In this document: positions 30,028 through 36,403 of the stretch, in pieces
How the letters are laid out: the number at the start of each line of letters is the position of its first letter
How positions within the stretch are numbered: the stretch's first letter is position 1
IMG/VR virus record: IMGVR_UViG_3300025896_000047
Location: 1-43,721 of that record
From: a virus
Strand: one strand, 5' to 3'
Length of the DNA stretch: 43,721 nt
Translations under genes and position numbers: made by a program
The notes under the pieces: generated by a model
The model's input: only the letters and a program-made list of their open reading frames with translations
The model's database searches: none
Told to the model about the DNA's origin: nothing

Positions 30028-30056
30028 ATTATAACACCATTCTCAATTGTTGTCAA
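30028..30056 (-). promoter_or_regulatory. Sigma-70 promoter for the left tRNA array
   Basis: TTGACA-17-TATAAT, at the end of the 44-residue gene. Confidence 0.88.
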
Positions 30057-30177
30057 CTGATTTTATATCTTTCTTTTGAGCTTGTCGCTCTGACTTCCAA
30101 AATACACGTTTCCAATCCTTAAGATGTTTCCACCACTGAGGACTTTTTGTAAGATTGCCTTGCTTTACATTTGCCAT
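30043..30177 (-). CDS. Small basic phage protein, 44 aa
   Basis: MANVKQGNLTKSPQWWKHLK begins a Trp/Lys-rich protein with KRVFWKSERQAQKKDIK, resembling a conserved small phage protein of unknown role. GGAG lies 6 bases upstream of the chosen ATG (30177). Its end overlaps the promoter 30028-30056. Confidence 0.7.
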   Translation of the reverse strand: MANVKQGNLTKSPQWWKHLKDWKRVFWKSERQAQKKDIKSVDNN

Positions 30178-30279
30178 TGTTGTCTCCATGTTACATGCAT
30201 AAGTATCTGCATGATTTACTTTATATTCATTGACCAAAACACAGGTACCTTCAATGTCAAAGGACATGAGTCGGAGCAA

Positions 30280-30759
30280 ATGAAAAGTACGTTTATTGCT
30301 CAGGTTAAGTTTTTCAAAGAACTTAACCTATTACTAGGTGCAGTCAAGCGGGCAAGACACTTTAGATTTGTGTGGGCATACAATCATCCCAACCCTTCTC
30401 AAATTGATATTGACTACTACCGCGATTTGGTAACTACCAAAACCAGGCTGGGTTCGTTTTATAACCTGTTGCCTGGTGAAAGTCTGAGTGATGCAGTTAA
30501 AGGGCATCCTGCCCCAACAAAAATTTACTTGCTGGGAGGCAATGTAACTGGCTGCATGGCAAATTTAAATTTGCCGTTTAATTACAAAACACTTTCGTCT
30601 GACAATATTGTTCCCGAACTAGTATTAGACCTGTGCTATGATTACATAACACCATGCAACTCAGACAAAGAATTATATTCGTTTCTAGCAACACAGTGCA
30701 ATAAAAATAATATAGCATTTACCAACAGCACTTCTTTGAAGTTGGAACTGTTGGCCTAA
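30280..30759 (+). CDS. Unknown protein, 159 aa
   Basis: Starts MKSTFIAQVKFFKELNLLLG with GGAG four bases upstream of the ATG; an earlier in-frame start at 30124 would cross the promoter region of the opposite strand. No motif recognised; the N-terminal third is basic (GAVKRARHFRFVWAYNH). One of few rightward genes here. Confidence 0.6.
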   Translation: MKSTFIAQVKFFKELNLLLGAVKRARHFRFVWAYNHPNPSQIDIDYYRDLVTTKTRLGSFYNLLPGESLSDAVKGHPAPTKIYLLGGNVTGCMANLNLPFNYKTLSSDNIVPELVLDLCYDYITPCNSDKELYSFLATQCNKNNIAFTNSTSLKLELLA

Positions 30760-30846
30760 TTATGAAGTAGTGCTACCACATAAGCCTTGGCAAGTATCTA
30801 AAATTTTGTTTTAAGTACTTGTGTCAATAACACAAGGAGACATACT

Positions 30847-31203
30847 ATGTCATATTACAAATCAAGACAATCAATGGTACGAGGTCGCAATGGCTTATTA
30901 TATCGTCAAACTGAAACCGACGGGGCTGATGCAACAGATACCGAAGTCGAAACTGATAACGATGAGGCCGAAAGCACACAACCAACTGTAACATTTAATA
31001 TCCCTGCACTTATTCGTGTATTAGAATTAATTCGCGAAGATGTAGTAAGTGATGAGATTCTACATTTTGTTGTAGAGAAACTGGTCGAAGTTGGATCTGA
31101 TTGCGATGCAATTGACATGGACGACTACGAAGAAATTGCTAGTGTAGTTCCAAAACGTGTTATGATGGCTCAACGTCGATTAAAAGACGGTCGTCGCATT
31201 TAA
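30847..31203 (+). CDS. Unknown protein, 118 aa, acidic linker
   Basis: A basic N-terminus (MSYYKSRQSMVRGRNGLLYR) is followed by an acidic Thr/Asp/Glu stretch (about 21-46), a helical region (IPALIRVLELIREDVV) and a basic C-terminus. A perfect AAGGAG precedes the ATG. The layout resembles a scaffold- or assembly-type phage protein, but no family is recognised. Confidence 0.65.
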   Translation: MSYYKSRQSMVRGRNGLLYRQTETDGADATDTEVETDNDEAESTQPTVTFNIPALIRVLELIREDVVSDEILHFVVEKLVEVGSDCDAIDMDDYEEIASVVPKRVMMAQRRLKDGRRI

Positions 31204-31206
31204 TAT

Positions 31207-31280
31207 TGGTGCTCTTAGATAGAATCGAACTATCGTTACCTCCATACCAAGAAGGCGTTCTACCATTTAACTATAAGAGC
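31207..31280 (-). tRNA. tRNA-Thr(GGU)
   Basis: Anticodon loop TTGGTAT, acceptor GCTCTTA/TAAGAGC, encoded CCA. Confidence 0.92.
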
Positions 31281-31283
31281 AAG

Positions 31284-31361
31284 TGGTGCCCCGAGTCGGA
31301 TTCGAACCGACACGATTCTCCTTTTGAGAGAGACGCCTCATACCAATTGGGCTATCGGGGC
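31284..31361 (-). tRNA. tRNA with anticodon CAA (Leu?) and short variable loop
   Basis: Acceptor GCCCCGA/TCGGGGC, anticodon loop CTCAAAA in a TCTCT/GGAGA stem, variable loop only ATCGT, encoded CCA. A Leu tRNA should have a long variable arm, so identity is uncertain. Confidence 0.8.
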
Positions 31362-31367
31362 ATTTAA

Positions 31368-31445
31368 TGGAAGTGCGGGAGGGATTCGAACCCCCGGTTG
31401 TACTGGTTTGCAATCAGTTGCCTTGAGCCGCTCGGCCACCGCACC
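31368..31445 (-). tRNA. tRNA-Cys(GCA)
   Basis: Anticodon loop TTGCAAA, acceptor GGTGCGG/CCGCACT, discriminator T as in other Cys tRNAs, encoded CCA. Confidence 0.9.
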
Positions 31446-31449
31446 ATTA

Positions 31450-31539
31450 TCAGTAAAGTGACTCCCGGTATTGCGTACACAAGAGAGTCCACGATTTTAT
31501 TTGTTCGCTATTACAGCGATTTGAATCATTCCAATTCAT
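31450..31539 (-). CDS. Possible 29-aa peptide between tRNAs
   Basis: ATG preceded by AAAGGAAATAGT encodes a peptide starting MNWNDSNRCNSEQIKSW in the 118-base gap between tRNA-Cys and tRNA-Gln. Only the ribosome site supports it. Confidence 0.3.
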   Translation of the reverse strand: MNWNDSNRCNSEQIKSWTLLCTQYRESLY

Positions 31540-31563
31540 ACTATTTCCTTTATATGACATAAC

Positions 31564-31637
31564 TGGTACGGGTGGTAGGGATCGAACCTACACTCTCAGA
31601 GTCAAAGTCTGATATGCTACCATTACATAACACCCGA
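31564..31637 (-). tRNA. tRNA-Gln(UUG)
   Basis: Anticodon stem-loop TCAGA-CTTTGAC-TCTGA, encoded CCA; first acceptor pair is U-U, which suits the weak 1-72 pair preferred for Gln. Confidence 0.92.
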
Positions 31638-31644
31638 ACAAAAC

Positions 31645-31720
31645 TGGTCTCCCATGAAGGACTCGAACCTTCGATTTCCTCGTTCCAAACAAGGAGGCAT
31701 AGCCGCTAGCCCAATGAGAG
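31645..31720 (-). tRNA. tRNA-Pro(UGG), copy 1
   Basis: Anticodon loop TTTGGAA, acceptor CTCTCAT/ATGGGAG, encoded CCA. Confidence 0.92.
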
Positions 31721-31810
31721 ATAAAACTGGCCACTGTGGTGTACGTCGAAATACACATTCCCATCTATTGGCTAGGTTTGCGCAGTACCCGCCTCACACA
31801 GTGATAAAAA

Positions 31811-31884
31811 TGGTTCCTCCAACAAGAATCGAACTTGTGATGACCGGTTATCAGCCGATTGTTATACCATTTAACTACAGAGGA
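31811..31884 (-). tRNA. tRNA-Ile(GAU)
   Basis: Anticodon loop CTGATAA, acceptor TCCTCTG/TGGAGGA with wobble pairs, encoded CCA. The 90 bases between this and tRNA-Pro hold only a CACTGTG/CACAGTG closing repeat. Confidence 0.9.
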
Positions 31885-31890
31885 ATATAT

Positions 31891-31965
31891 TGGTGCGTCT
31901 GTATGGAATCGAACCACAATCCCCGGCTTCGTAGACCAGTGTATTATCCATTATACTACAGACGC
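31891..31965 (-). tRNA. tRNA-Arg(ACG)
   Basis: Anticodon loop CTACGAA, acceptor GCGTCTG/CAGACGC, encoded CCA. Third Arg tRNA of the window. Confidence 0.92.
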
Positions 31966-31970
31966 AAAAT

Positions 31971-32046
31971 TGGTGTCCCCTGCAGGGATCGAACCTGCTT
32001 CATCGGCTTTTCAGACCGCTGCTATGACCACATCAGCTAAAGGAAC
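31971..32046 (-). tRNA. tRNA-Phe(GAA)
   Basis: Anticodon loop CTGAAAA, acceptor GTTCCTT/AGGGGAC, encoded CCA. Confidence 0.92.
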
Positions 32047-32060
32047 AAAAACTTATTAGG

Positions 32061-32131
32061 GGTGACTATCGGGGCTCGAACCCGAACTACCAGAGTCACA
32101 GTCTAGGTTGCTACCATTACAACATAGCCAC
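32061..32131 (-). tRNA. tRNA-His(GUG), flanked by a 10-bp stem extension
   Basis: Anticodon stem-loop CTAGA-CTGTGAC-TCTGG, acceptor GTGGCTA/TAGTCAC, discriminator C. CCA is not encoded (CCC). ACTTATTAGG and CCTAATAAGT flank it and would lengthen the acceptor helix. Confidence 0.9.
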
Positions 32132-32154
32132 ACCTAATAAGTCTTAAAAATAAT

Positions 32155-32244
32155 TGGCAGTGAGTGTGGGATTCGAACCCACGTGCCCTTTCGAACACAC
32201 TCCTTAGCAGGGAGGTACATTTAGCCGAACTCTGTCAACTCACT
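32155..32244 (-). tRNA. tRNA-Ser(GCU), copy 2
   Basis: Class II tRNA of 90 nt with anticodon loop CTGCTAA, long variable arm, acceptor AGTGAGT/ACTCACT, discriminator G, encoded CCA. Confidence 0.92.
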
Positions 32245-32391
32245 ATATTGAATTTGTTTATCGTCACACAATGTCCAAGTCGTGCGCTGAACGTATTACC
32301 TACGCTTGCTACGGGCTTCGAGTACATACACAAGTGTCTTGGGCGACTCGCGTATCACATAAGGGTAACCGTACACACATAAACAAAACTT
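32245..32391. other. 147-base spacer in tRNA array, no gene seen
   Basis: The ends carry TTTGTTTAT and ATAAACAAA, a 9-bp closing inverted repeat, suggesting a folded spacer RNA. No tRNA or coding frame with a ribosome site was found. Confidence 0.4.
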
Positions 32392-32466
32392 TGGTGGGTC
32401 AGCTTGGAATTGAACCAAGACTCAACGAATTATGAGTTCGCTGCTTTACCATTAAGCTACTGACCC
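32392..32466 (-). tRNA. tRNA(CAU), Ile2 or Met
   Basis: Anticodon stem-loop GCGAA-CTCATAA-TTCGT with acceptor GGGTCAG/CTGACCC and encoded CCA. The stem resembles bacterial tRNA-Ile2, whose CAU is modified to read AUA; Met is the alternative. Confidence 0.88.
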
Positions 32467-32473
32467 ATAAATT

Positions 32474-32565
32474 TGGCGGATAGCAGAGGAGTCGAACCCC
32501 ATCCCTGTTAAGAGAACCGAGTTTTCAAGGCTCGTCGCAGGACCAACCCCGCTGCATTACTATCC
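32474..32565 (-). tRNA. tRNA-Ser(UGA)
   Basis: Class II tRNA of 92 nt, anticodon loop CTTGAAA, long variable arm, acceptor GGATAGT.../CTATCC, discriminator G, encoded CCA. Confidence 0.92.
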
Positions 32566-32570
32566 ATTAT

Positions 32571-32644
32571 TGGCATCCCCCGAGGGACTCGAACCCCCAC
32601 GAACGGTTTTGGAGACCGACATGCTGCCATTACATCAGAGAGAT
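32571..32644 (-). tRNA. tRNA-Trp(CCA)
   Basis: Anticodon loop CTCCAAA, acceptor ATCTCTC/GGGGGAT, discriminator G, encoded CCA. The D stem has a U11-A24 pair, the state of the Hirsh UGA-suppressor form of E. coli tRNA-Trp (G24A), though some wild-type bacterial tRNA-Trp also have it. Pair 27-43 is U-U. It begins 2 bp after the nitroreductase stop. Confidence 0.93.
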
Positions 32645-32645
32645 A

Positions 32646-33263
32646 TTAAATTGTTTTAAATAACTTTTCAACTGCGGGTCTATTCTTACGAGTATGCGAA
32701 CTCATACCAGGGGGTATGTTGGCATAATCAGAACCCACGTGATTTCCGTTATCATCAAATACTTTTCGCTTTTCTTCGTTGTCAAACTCGCCTGCATAAC
32801 CAATGCCAAGTGTCATAATAGGTTTACCTGTTATGTTTAACTTGTTGGCTATTTCAGTTTCGCCTATACAACCGTTGAAACCAGTTTGTAAACCCAGGCT
32901 TTCTGCACTGAGCATGGCCACTGTTGAACTTACAATACAATCATGTCTTGTATCTGTATGATTGTCAGTTGCTACCCACATCAAAACCAGCGGAGCAATC
33001 ACTTGTCCATTGTATCGTCTAAGTCCCGGACCAGGTTTCCCTCGTACAGTATCTAGGCAATAAGTGTTTTCCCAGTAAAGCCATTGTTTGAATTCATTTG
33101 CTTCGGCAGTATCACCAAATGCATAAATTTCAAAACAATAATCACCATTCTTAGAAGGTGCAAGTTGTACGCATTCATACAACTCCTGTAGCTTTTCTTG
33201 TTCAATTGGCTTTGTATAATTCCACCACTTGGTGGTGAATCGGTTTTGCAATAAAGTCTTCAT
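32646..33263 (-). CDS. Nitroreductase-family flavoprotein, 205 aa
   Basis: RFTTKWWNYTKPIEQEKLQE and VQLAPSKNGDY (about 25-35) are the N-terminal FMN-binding features, and AMLSAESLGLQTGFNGCIGE the central helix of NAD(P)H-dependent nitroreductases. The start MKTLLQNRF at 33263 is used because the open frame upstream runs through two tRNA-Tyr genes. FMN is bound at the dimer interface; the reductant target in the phage is unknown. Its message lies between tRNA-Tyr and tRNA-Trp. Confidence 0.85.
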   Translation of the reverse strand: MKTLLQNRFTTKWWNYTKPIEQEKLQELYECVQLAPSKNGDYCFEIYAFGDTAEANEFKQWLYWENTYCLDTVRGKPGPGLRRYNGQVIAPLVLMWVATDNHTDTRHDCIVSSTVAMLSAESLGLQTGFNGCIGETEIANKLNITGKPIMTLGIGYAGEFDNEEKRKVFDDNGNHVGSDYANIPPGMSSHTRKNRPAVEKLFKTI

Positions 33264-33295
33264 AGTAGGTCCCTGTAGACTACTACTTATAACTT

Positions 33296-33380
33296 TGGTG
33301 GAGTATCCTGGGATCGAACCAGGCGTGCCCGAAGGCGGCGGATTTACAGTCCACTGCATCACCATTGATGCTTCTACTCC
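33296..33380 (-). tRNA. tRNA-Tyr(GUA), copy 1
   Basis: Class II tRNA of 85 nt with anticodon stem-loop GTGGA-CTGTAAA-TCCGC, acceptor GGAGTAG/ATACTCC and encoded CCA. Confidence 0.93.
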
Positions 33381-33385
33381 ATATT

Positions 33386-33473
33386 TGGTGGATGCGGTAA
33401 GATTCGAACTTACTAAGCCTTGCGGCAACCGGGTTACAGCCGGCAGTGACACTCCAACGTCGACCGCGCATCC
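33386..33473 (-). tRNA. tRNA-Tyr(GUA), copy 2
   Basis: Class II tRNA of 88 nt with anticodon stem-loop GCCGG-CTGTAAC-CCGGT, acceptor GGATGCG/CGCATCC and encoded CCA. Sequence differs widely from copy 1, so this is not a recent duplication. Confidence 0.9.
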
Positions 33474-33480
33474 ATTATTA

Positions 33481-33536
33481 TTTAAACACACTGTCTGCGA
33501 CATTTCAGTCCTGGCCAGCTCAATGTGTATATTAAA
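33481..33536 (-). ncRNA. Structured RNA element B
   Basis: CACAUUG pairs with CAGUGUG (one G-U), extended by UUUAA/UUAAA. It shares its last 10 bases with element C, so the two folds exclude each other. Confidence 0.4.
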
Positions 33537-33606
33537 ACACACTGTATCATTTCCCCTGCTTGAACTACCAATGCACGATCCTGTGATACAGTTTGCTTTA
33601 ATATAC
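33527..33606 (-). ncRNA. Structured RNA element C
   Basis: A 23-bp stem (33527-33549 with 33584-33606) with a single mismatch and one G-U pair when read on the - strand, enclosing a 34-base loop. Confidence 0.5.
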
Positions 33607-33717
33607 TAGATTTTTCACACCACACAAGGTGCTTCATCCCTAGTACCGCCCGTTTGCCATATGTTTAGAGTGCATGGCCCAGTCCTCGTTACTGGAATAC
33701 TTCACACTTTGCCATCT

Positions 33718-33867
33718 TTACGTAACTGAAAAATCACGCTCCGGCTTTACTTTTGCATTGTAGTAAAACTCTACACGTTTAATCTTACGCTGAATCAATT
33801 GTTTAAATTGTTCCCGAGTAAGCTCGTGCTGTTTAGTCCACTCTGCTTGCTGTTTTGCTGTCTTCAA
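33718..33867 (-). CDS. Small basic protein, 49 aa, TTG start
   Basis: A charged helical protein (KTAKQQAEWTKQHELTREQF) with C-terminal KRVEFYYNAKVKPERDF. TTG with AGGA 8 bases upstream is the only plausible start. It lies just after a strong terminator. The strand arrangement and codon pattern look real; function unknown. Confidence 0.55.
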   Translation of the reverse strand: MKTAKQQAEWTKQHELTREQFKQLIQRKIKRVEFYYNAKVKPERDFSVT

Positions 33868-33889
33868 ATTCTATTCCTATCAAGAAAAA

Positions 33890-33914
33890 ACCCTGGGGTT
33901 TTTAGTCCCAGGGT
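33890..33914 (-). terminator. Intrinsic terminator
   Basis: CCCTGGG/CCCAGGG stem with a 9-base loop, followed on this strand by six Ts. It ends the transcript carrying the 48-residue gene. Confidence 0.85.
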
Positions 33915-33937
33915 CCTTGGAGTTTGTAGATTACACT

Positions 33938-34084
33938 TTATGCGTAACCACTTCCTTCTTGGACCCTGATTCTAATATGACGGCTATAATTCATTTCAAA
34001 GGACGGGCTGAACGGCTTGCTCTGTAGTGAGCACCATTGTTGCTGTTTTGATAATGAGGATATGTTTGTCATATTAGTTTGCAT
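33938..34084 (-). CDS. Small protein, 48 aa
   Basis: Gln/Ser-rich first half and a conserved-looking second half (SFEMNYSRHIRIRVQEGSGY). The ATG at 34084 lacks a good ribosome site; an internal ATG four codons later is possible. It is transcribed from the promoter(s) at 34180-34315 and ended by the terminator at 33890. Function unknown. Confidence 0.5.
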   Translation of the reverse strand: MQTNMTNISSLSKQQQWCSLQSKPFSPSFEMNYSRHIRIRVQEGSGYA

Positions 34085-34107
34085 TGTACTTTACTTAGTC
34101 TCTTAGA

Positions 34108-34173
34108 TCACTGCTGATGGCTTTTATGCGCTAAAACTTGCGTTTTTGGACAAATTGCTTTTTGCTGTGTCAT
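34108..34173 (-). CDS. Possible leaderless 21-aa peptide
   Basis: The ATG is exactly at the predicted start of transcription of the promoter at 34180-34208 (TATAAT, six bases, ATG). The peptide begins MTQQKAICPKTQVLAHK. Coding status unproven. Confidence 0.35.
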   Translation of the reverse strand: MTQQKAICPKTQVLAHKSHQQ

Positions 34174-34179
34174 GTATCT

Positions 34180-34208
34180 ATTATAGCGTACTTCCTTCTA
34201 CTTGTCAA
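34180..34208 (-). promoter_or_regulatory. Sigma-70 promoter
   Basis: TTGACA-17-TATAAT, second of two tandem promoters upstream of the 21- and 48-residue frames. Confidence 0.85.
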
Positions 34209-34245
34209 GTCTTTTATGACTTATTTTAAAATATTTTTCTTAGTT

Positions 34246-34271
34246 GACAAGTAGCATCTCTACTACTTGTC
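34246..34271 (-). promoter_or_regulatory. Leader hairpin between tandem promoters
   Basis: GACAAGTAG and CTACTTGTC form a 9-bp perfect stem around 8 bases in the transcript from 34287-34315; part of the repeat recurs over the next -35 box. Confidence 0.5.
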
Positions 34272-34286
34272 TTCCTTCTTGTGTTT

Positions 34287-34315
34287 ATTATAGCATCAAC
34301 TTGAACACTTGTCAA
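34287..34315 (-). promoter_or_regulatory. Sigma-70 promoter
   Basis: TTGACA-17-TATAAT; the -35 box overlaps the stop of the HD hydrolase gene. Confidence 0.85.
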
Positions 34316-34755
34316 GCTAATTTTGCTCTAATTTCCATATAAAACTGATGGTACTTGGCCATACGTGCAATGTCCTTTTCAGTAACACCTTTGAGACGTC
34401 GGATGTCTGTGTTGTGACGCAGATCGGCCATCTTCACTCGCATCGCATCTTCGCTGCCAAACACGCCTTCCTTGTACTCATCGTAAGTTTGACCTGGTTG
34501 CTTAGTTAGGCAACGGATACCAGCAATAACTCTTTCGCTAATGCCTGCTTCACGTAAGTCCTTGTAAGTAACACTGGTGTCTTCGATGACATCATGTCCC
34601 AGTGCCATGCACATCAGCTCTTCGTCATCTGACTTGAGATAGTGCATAACCTTCAGGGGGTGCAGAATGTAAGGATTACCGCCTCGATCAAATTGACCGT
34701 GGTGTGCAGTGGTTGCAATGTGCAACATTTGTGCAAGCATTTCGCCTTTTCTCAT
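34312..34755 (-). CDS. SpoT/MESH1-type HD hydrolase
   Basis: AHHGQFDRGGNPYILHPLKV (17-36), ALGHDVIEDT (His54, Asp55) and VKMADLRHNTDI are the HD-domain blocks of (p)ppGpp hydrolases. Only the hydrolase domain is present (147 residues), as in small alarmone hydrolases, so it could remove host ppGpp. The start at 34755 follows GGAG; its own promoter lies at 34780-34808. Confidence 0.88.
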   Translation of the reverse strand: MRKGEMLAQMLHIATTAHHGQFDRGGNPYILHPLKVMHYLKSDDEELMCMALGHDVIEDTSVTYKDLREAGISERVIAGIRCLTKQPGQTYDEYKEGVFGSEDAMRVKMADLRHNTDIRRLKGVTEKDIARMAKYHQFYMEIRAKLA

Positions 34756-34779
34756 CGAGTTCTCCTTCTTTACAGTTAT

Positions 34780-34808
34780 ATTATAACGTACATTGGGGCA
34801 TGTGTCAA
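34780..34808 (-). promoter_or_regulatory. Sigma-70 promoter for the HD hydrolase
   Basis: TTGACA-17-TATAAT with AAAACGG upstream. A degenerate TGTTGTA half-site lies 9 bp above the -35 box (34818). Confidence 0.88.
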
Positions 34809-34832
34809 CCGTTTTTGTGTTGTATTTTAGCC

Positions 34833-34860
34833 ACAAAAATAGGGCATCAAGTGCCCTATT
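34833..34860 (-). terminator. Intrinsic terminator
   Basis: AAAATAGGGCA/TGCCCTATTTT stem followed by a T run on this strand, downstream of the Tim44-like gene. Confidence 0.8.
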
Positions 34861-34879
34861 TTAAAGTAATACTGTTATA

Positions 34880-35899
34880 TTACACTGTTTCGATGCCGTT
34901 TAGCTTCCAAGATTTAGCATGTTGCTCATAATGCCATACTTGATCAATTACAATGTCACCATCATTGAATGTGTAGTGTACACTAAACTCACTTGCATTA
35001 TCAAGCACCACTTCATGACTTACATTTTTCAATGACAACGAGCTTGCTTCAAGATCACGAGTCGCTTCATCGACCAAGTCTGGACCAAGTAGTGTTTTCA
35101 GTAGTGCAATGTCTGCTGTTGCAAACGCATTTTGAATCAACCAAAACTGTGCAGTTGGACTGAACGGTTGCTTTGTGCCAGTTCCACGTTCTTTGTTTAC
35201 ATAATCCCGAATCATCTTATAACCTTTGTAGAAAGCCCAAACAATACAAACAACTACACCAATTAGCAGTGCAAACAAGATAATGTCCATGATAAAATCA
35301 CCAATCCCATAAGACTTTTTAACTGGCATAGACTGACTGCCTTGATCAAACGAACCCCCACCGTTTGCAGAAGGACCATTCTGTGCAACTGGTCCGCCTC
35401 CTCCACCATTGTTGTTTACAACTGTGGTACCACTTGATCCATGATTACCAAACAATGAATTTGCAAGTAAGTTGCCAGCAAGTGATCCACCAAGTGAACT
35501 CATGAACACACCACCTGCTCCAATGCCTGGACTTTGAGCCGGAGCATAGGTAGGTTGTGGTGCTGTGCTGTAAGCTGGCGAACCTGGGGTGGTTGATGCA
35601 GGTGACGCTTGTGTAGGTTGTGGTCGCTTTTGTTCAACCTTTTGTGCAACAGGTGCAGTCACTTCACTCTTGCGAACACCCATTGAACTTTGGCCGCCAA
35701 TGCCACCAGACTGGTGCGGTGCTGCTGCTGGAGCACTTGGTCGCGATACTGATGGACTGGACCTGGCGCTACTGCTGCTCGAACTATGACTTGACGAGCT
35801 TGACGAACTGCGCCCAATGCTTCCTGCATACGAAGTAGTTACTGCACCCAGAATCATACTGGAAACAATAGCCGGGATGATGAACTTACTAAATTTCAT
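34880..35899 (-). CDS. Secreted/membrane protein with Tim44-like C-terminal domain
   Basis: A signal peptide (about 1-25, ending SYA) is followed by Ser-rich and Pro/Ala-rich disordered stretches, a Gly/Asn-rich segment, one membrane helix (about 203-226, IMDIILFALLIGVVVCIVWAF) and a C-terminal region starting FWLIQNAFATADIALLKTLL that resembles Tim44-like domains. The same architecture occurs in betaproteobacterial host proteins, so capture from a host is likely. Role in infection unknown. Confidence 0.7.
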   Translation of the reverse strand: MKFSKFIIPAIVSSMILGAVTTSYAGSIGRSSSSSSSHSSSSSSARSSPSVSRPSAPAAAPHQSGGIGGQSSMGVRKSEVTAPVAQKVEQKRPQPTQASPASTTPGSPAYSTAPQPTYAPAQSPGIGAGGVFMSSLGGSLAGNLLANSLFGNHGSSGTTVVNNNGGGGGPVAQNGPSANGGGSFDQGSQSMPVKKSYGIGDFIMDIILFALLIGVVVCIVWAFYKGYKMIRDYVNKERGTGTKQPFSPTAQFWLIQNAFATADIALLKTLLGPDLVDEATRDLEASSLSLKNVSHEVVLDNASEFSVHYTFNDGDIVIDQVWHYEQHAKSWKLNGIETV

Positions 35900-35920
35900 G
35901 TTAGCTCCTGATAAAATCTA

Positions 35921-35949
35921 ATTATACATTAAGTTTAACGTAATGTCAA
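35921..35949 (-). promoter_or_regulatory. Sigma-70 promoter for the Tim44-like gene
   Basis: TTGACA-17-TATAAT. Confidence 0.88.
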
Positions 35950-35952
35950 TCT

Positions 35953-36381
35953 TTATCTGACTTGTTTGGTGGCTGTTGAAAGTTCTTTGTAGCCCGAGCT
36001 GCTCGGGTGTATTCCGTCTGGCTGCAACTTAGTAATTGGCAGTACAGTATCACCAAAGTTCTTGGCAATGATTTGTACCATCTCTTGAATGTTTTTAATA
36101 TCAACACCACTGGCTTTTAAATTGCCAGCAGGTAGAATCCAAAATACACGATTACCTTCAACTCGTTGCCGTATGGACATGAGCTCACGGAACGTATGCA
36201 CTCCGCTGTGATCATTTGATCCAAGACTGATGATCACAGTTTCTGCTGGTTTAATTTTTTCAGCGTAATTCTTATTGAACTGCGATGTGTTGATACCGCC
36301 TTTGCCAACCAACGCACATTCCTGCCGGAACTGCTGTGTACCCACTGCAATGCTGTCACCTACAATTAAACACTCTAACAT
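35953..36381 (-). CDS. SGNH/GDSL-type hydrolase, 142 aa
   Basis: VGDSIAVG (Ser10 nucleophile), LGSNDH (Asn56) and DGIHPSSSGY (Asp122, His125) are the SGNH blocks. No signal peptide, so it acts in the cytoplasm or as a virion component. SGNH hydrolases cleave esters, including acetyl groups on polysaccharides. It has its own promoter (36404-36432). Confidence 0.85.
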   Translation of the reverse strand: MLECLIVGDSIAVGTQQFRQECALVGKGGINTSQFNKNYAEKIKPAETVIISLGSNDHSGVHTFRELMSIRQRVEGNRVFWILPAGNLKASGVDIKNIQEMVQIIAKNFGDTVLPITKLQPDGIHPSSSGYKELSTATKQVR

Positions 36382-36403
36382 AACATCTCCATTAAGAATA
36401 TTA

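Noticed and set aside
33264-33542. N-terminal extension of the nitroreductase
   Set aside because: The extension would translate two tRNA-Tyr genes; the MKTLLQNRF start fits the family.
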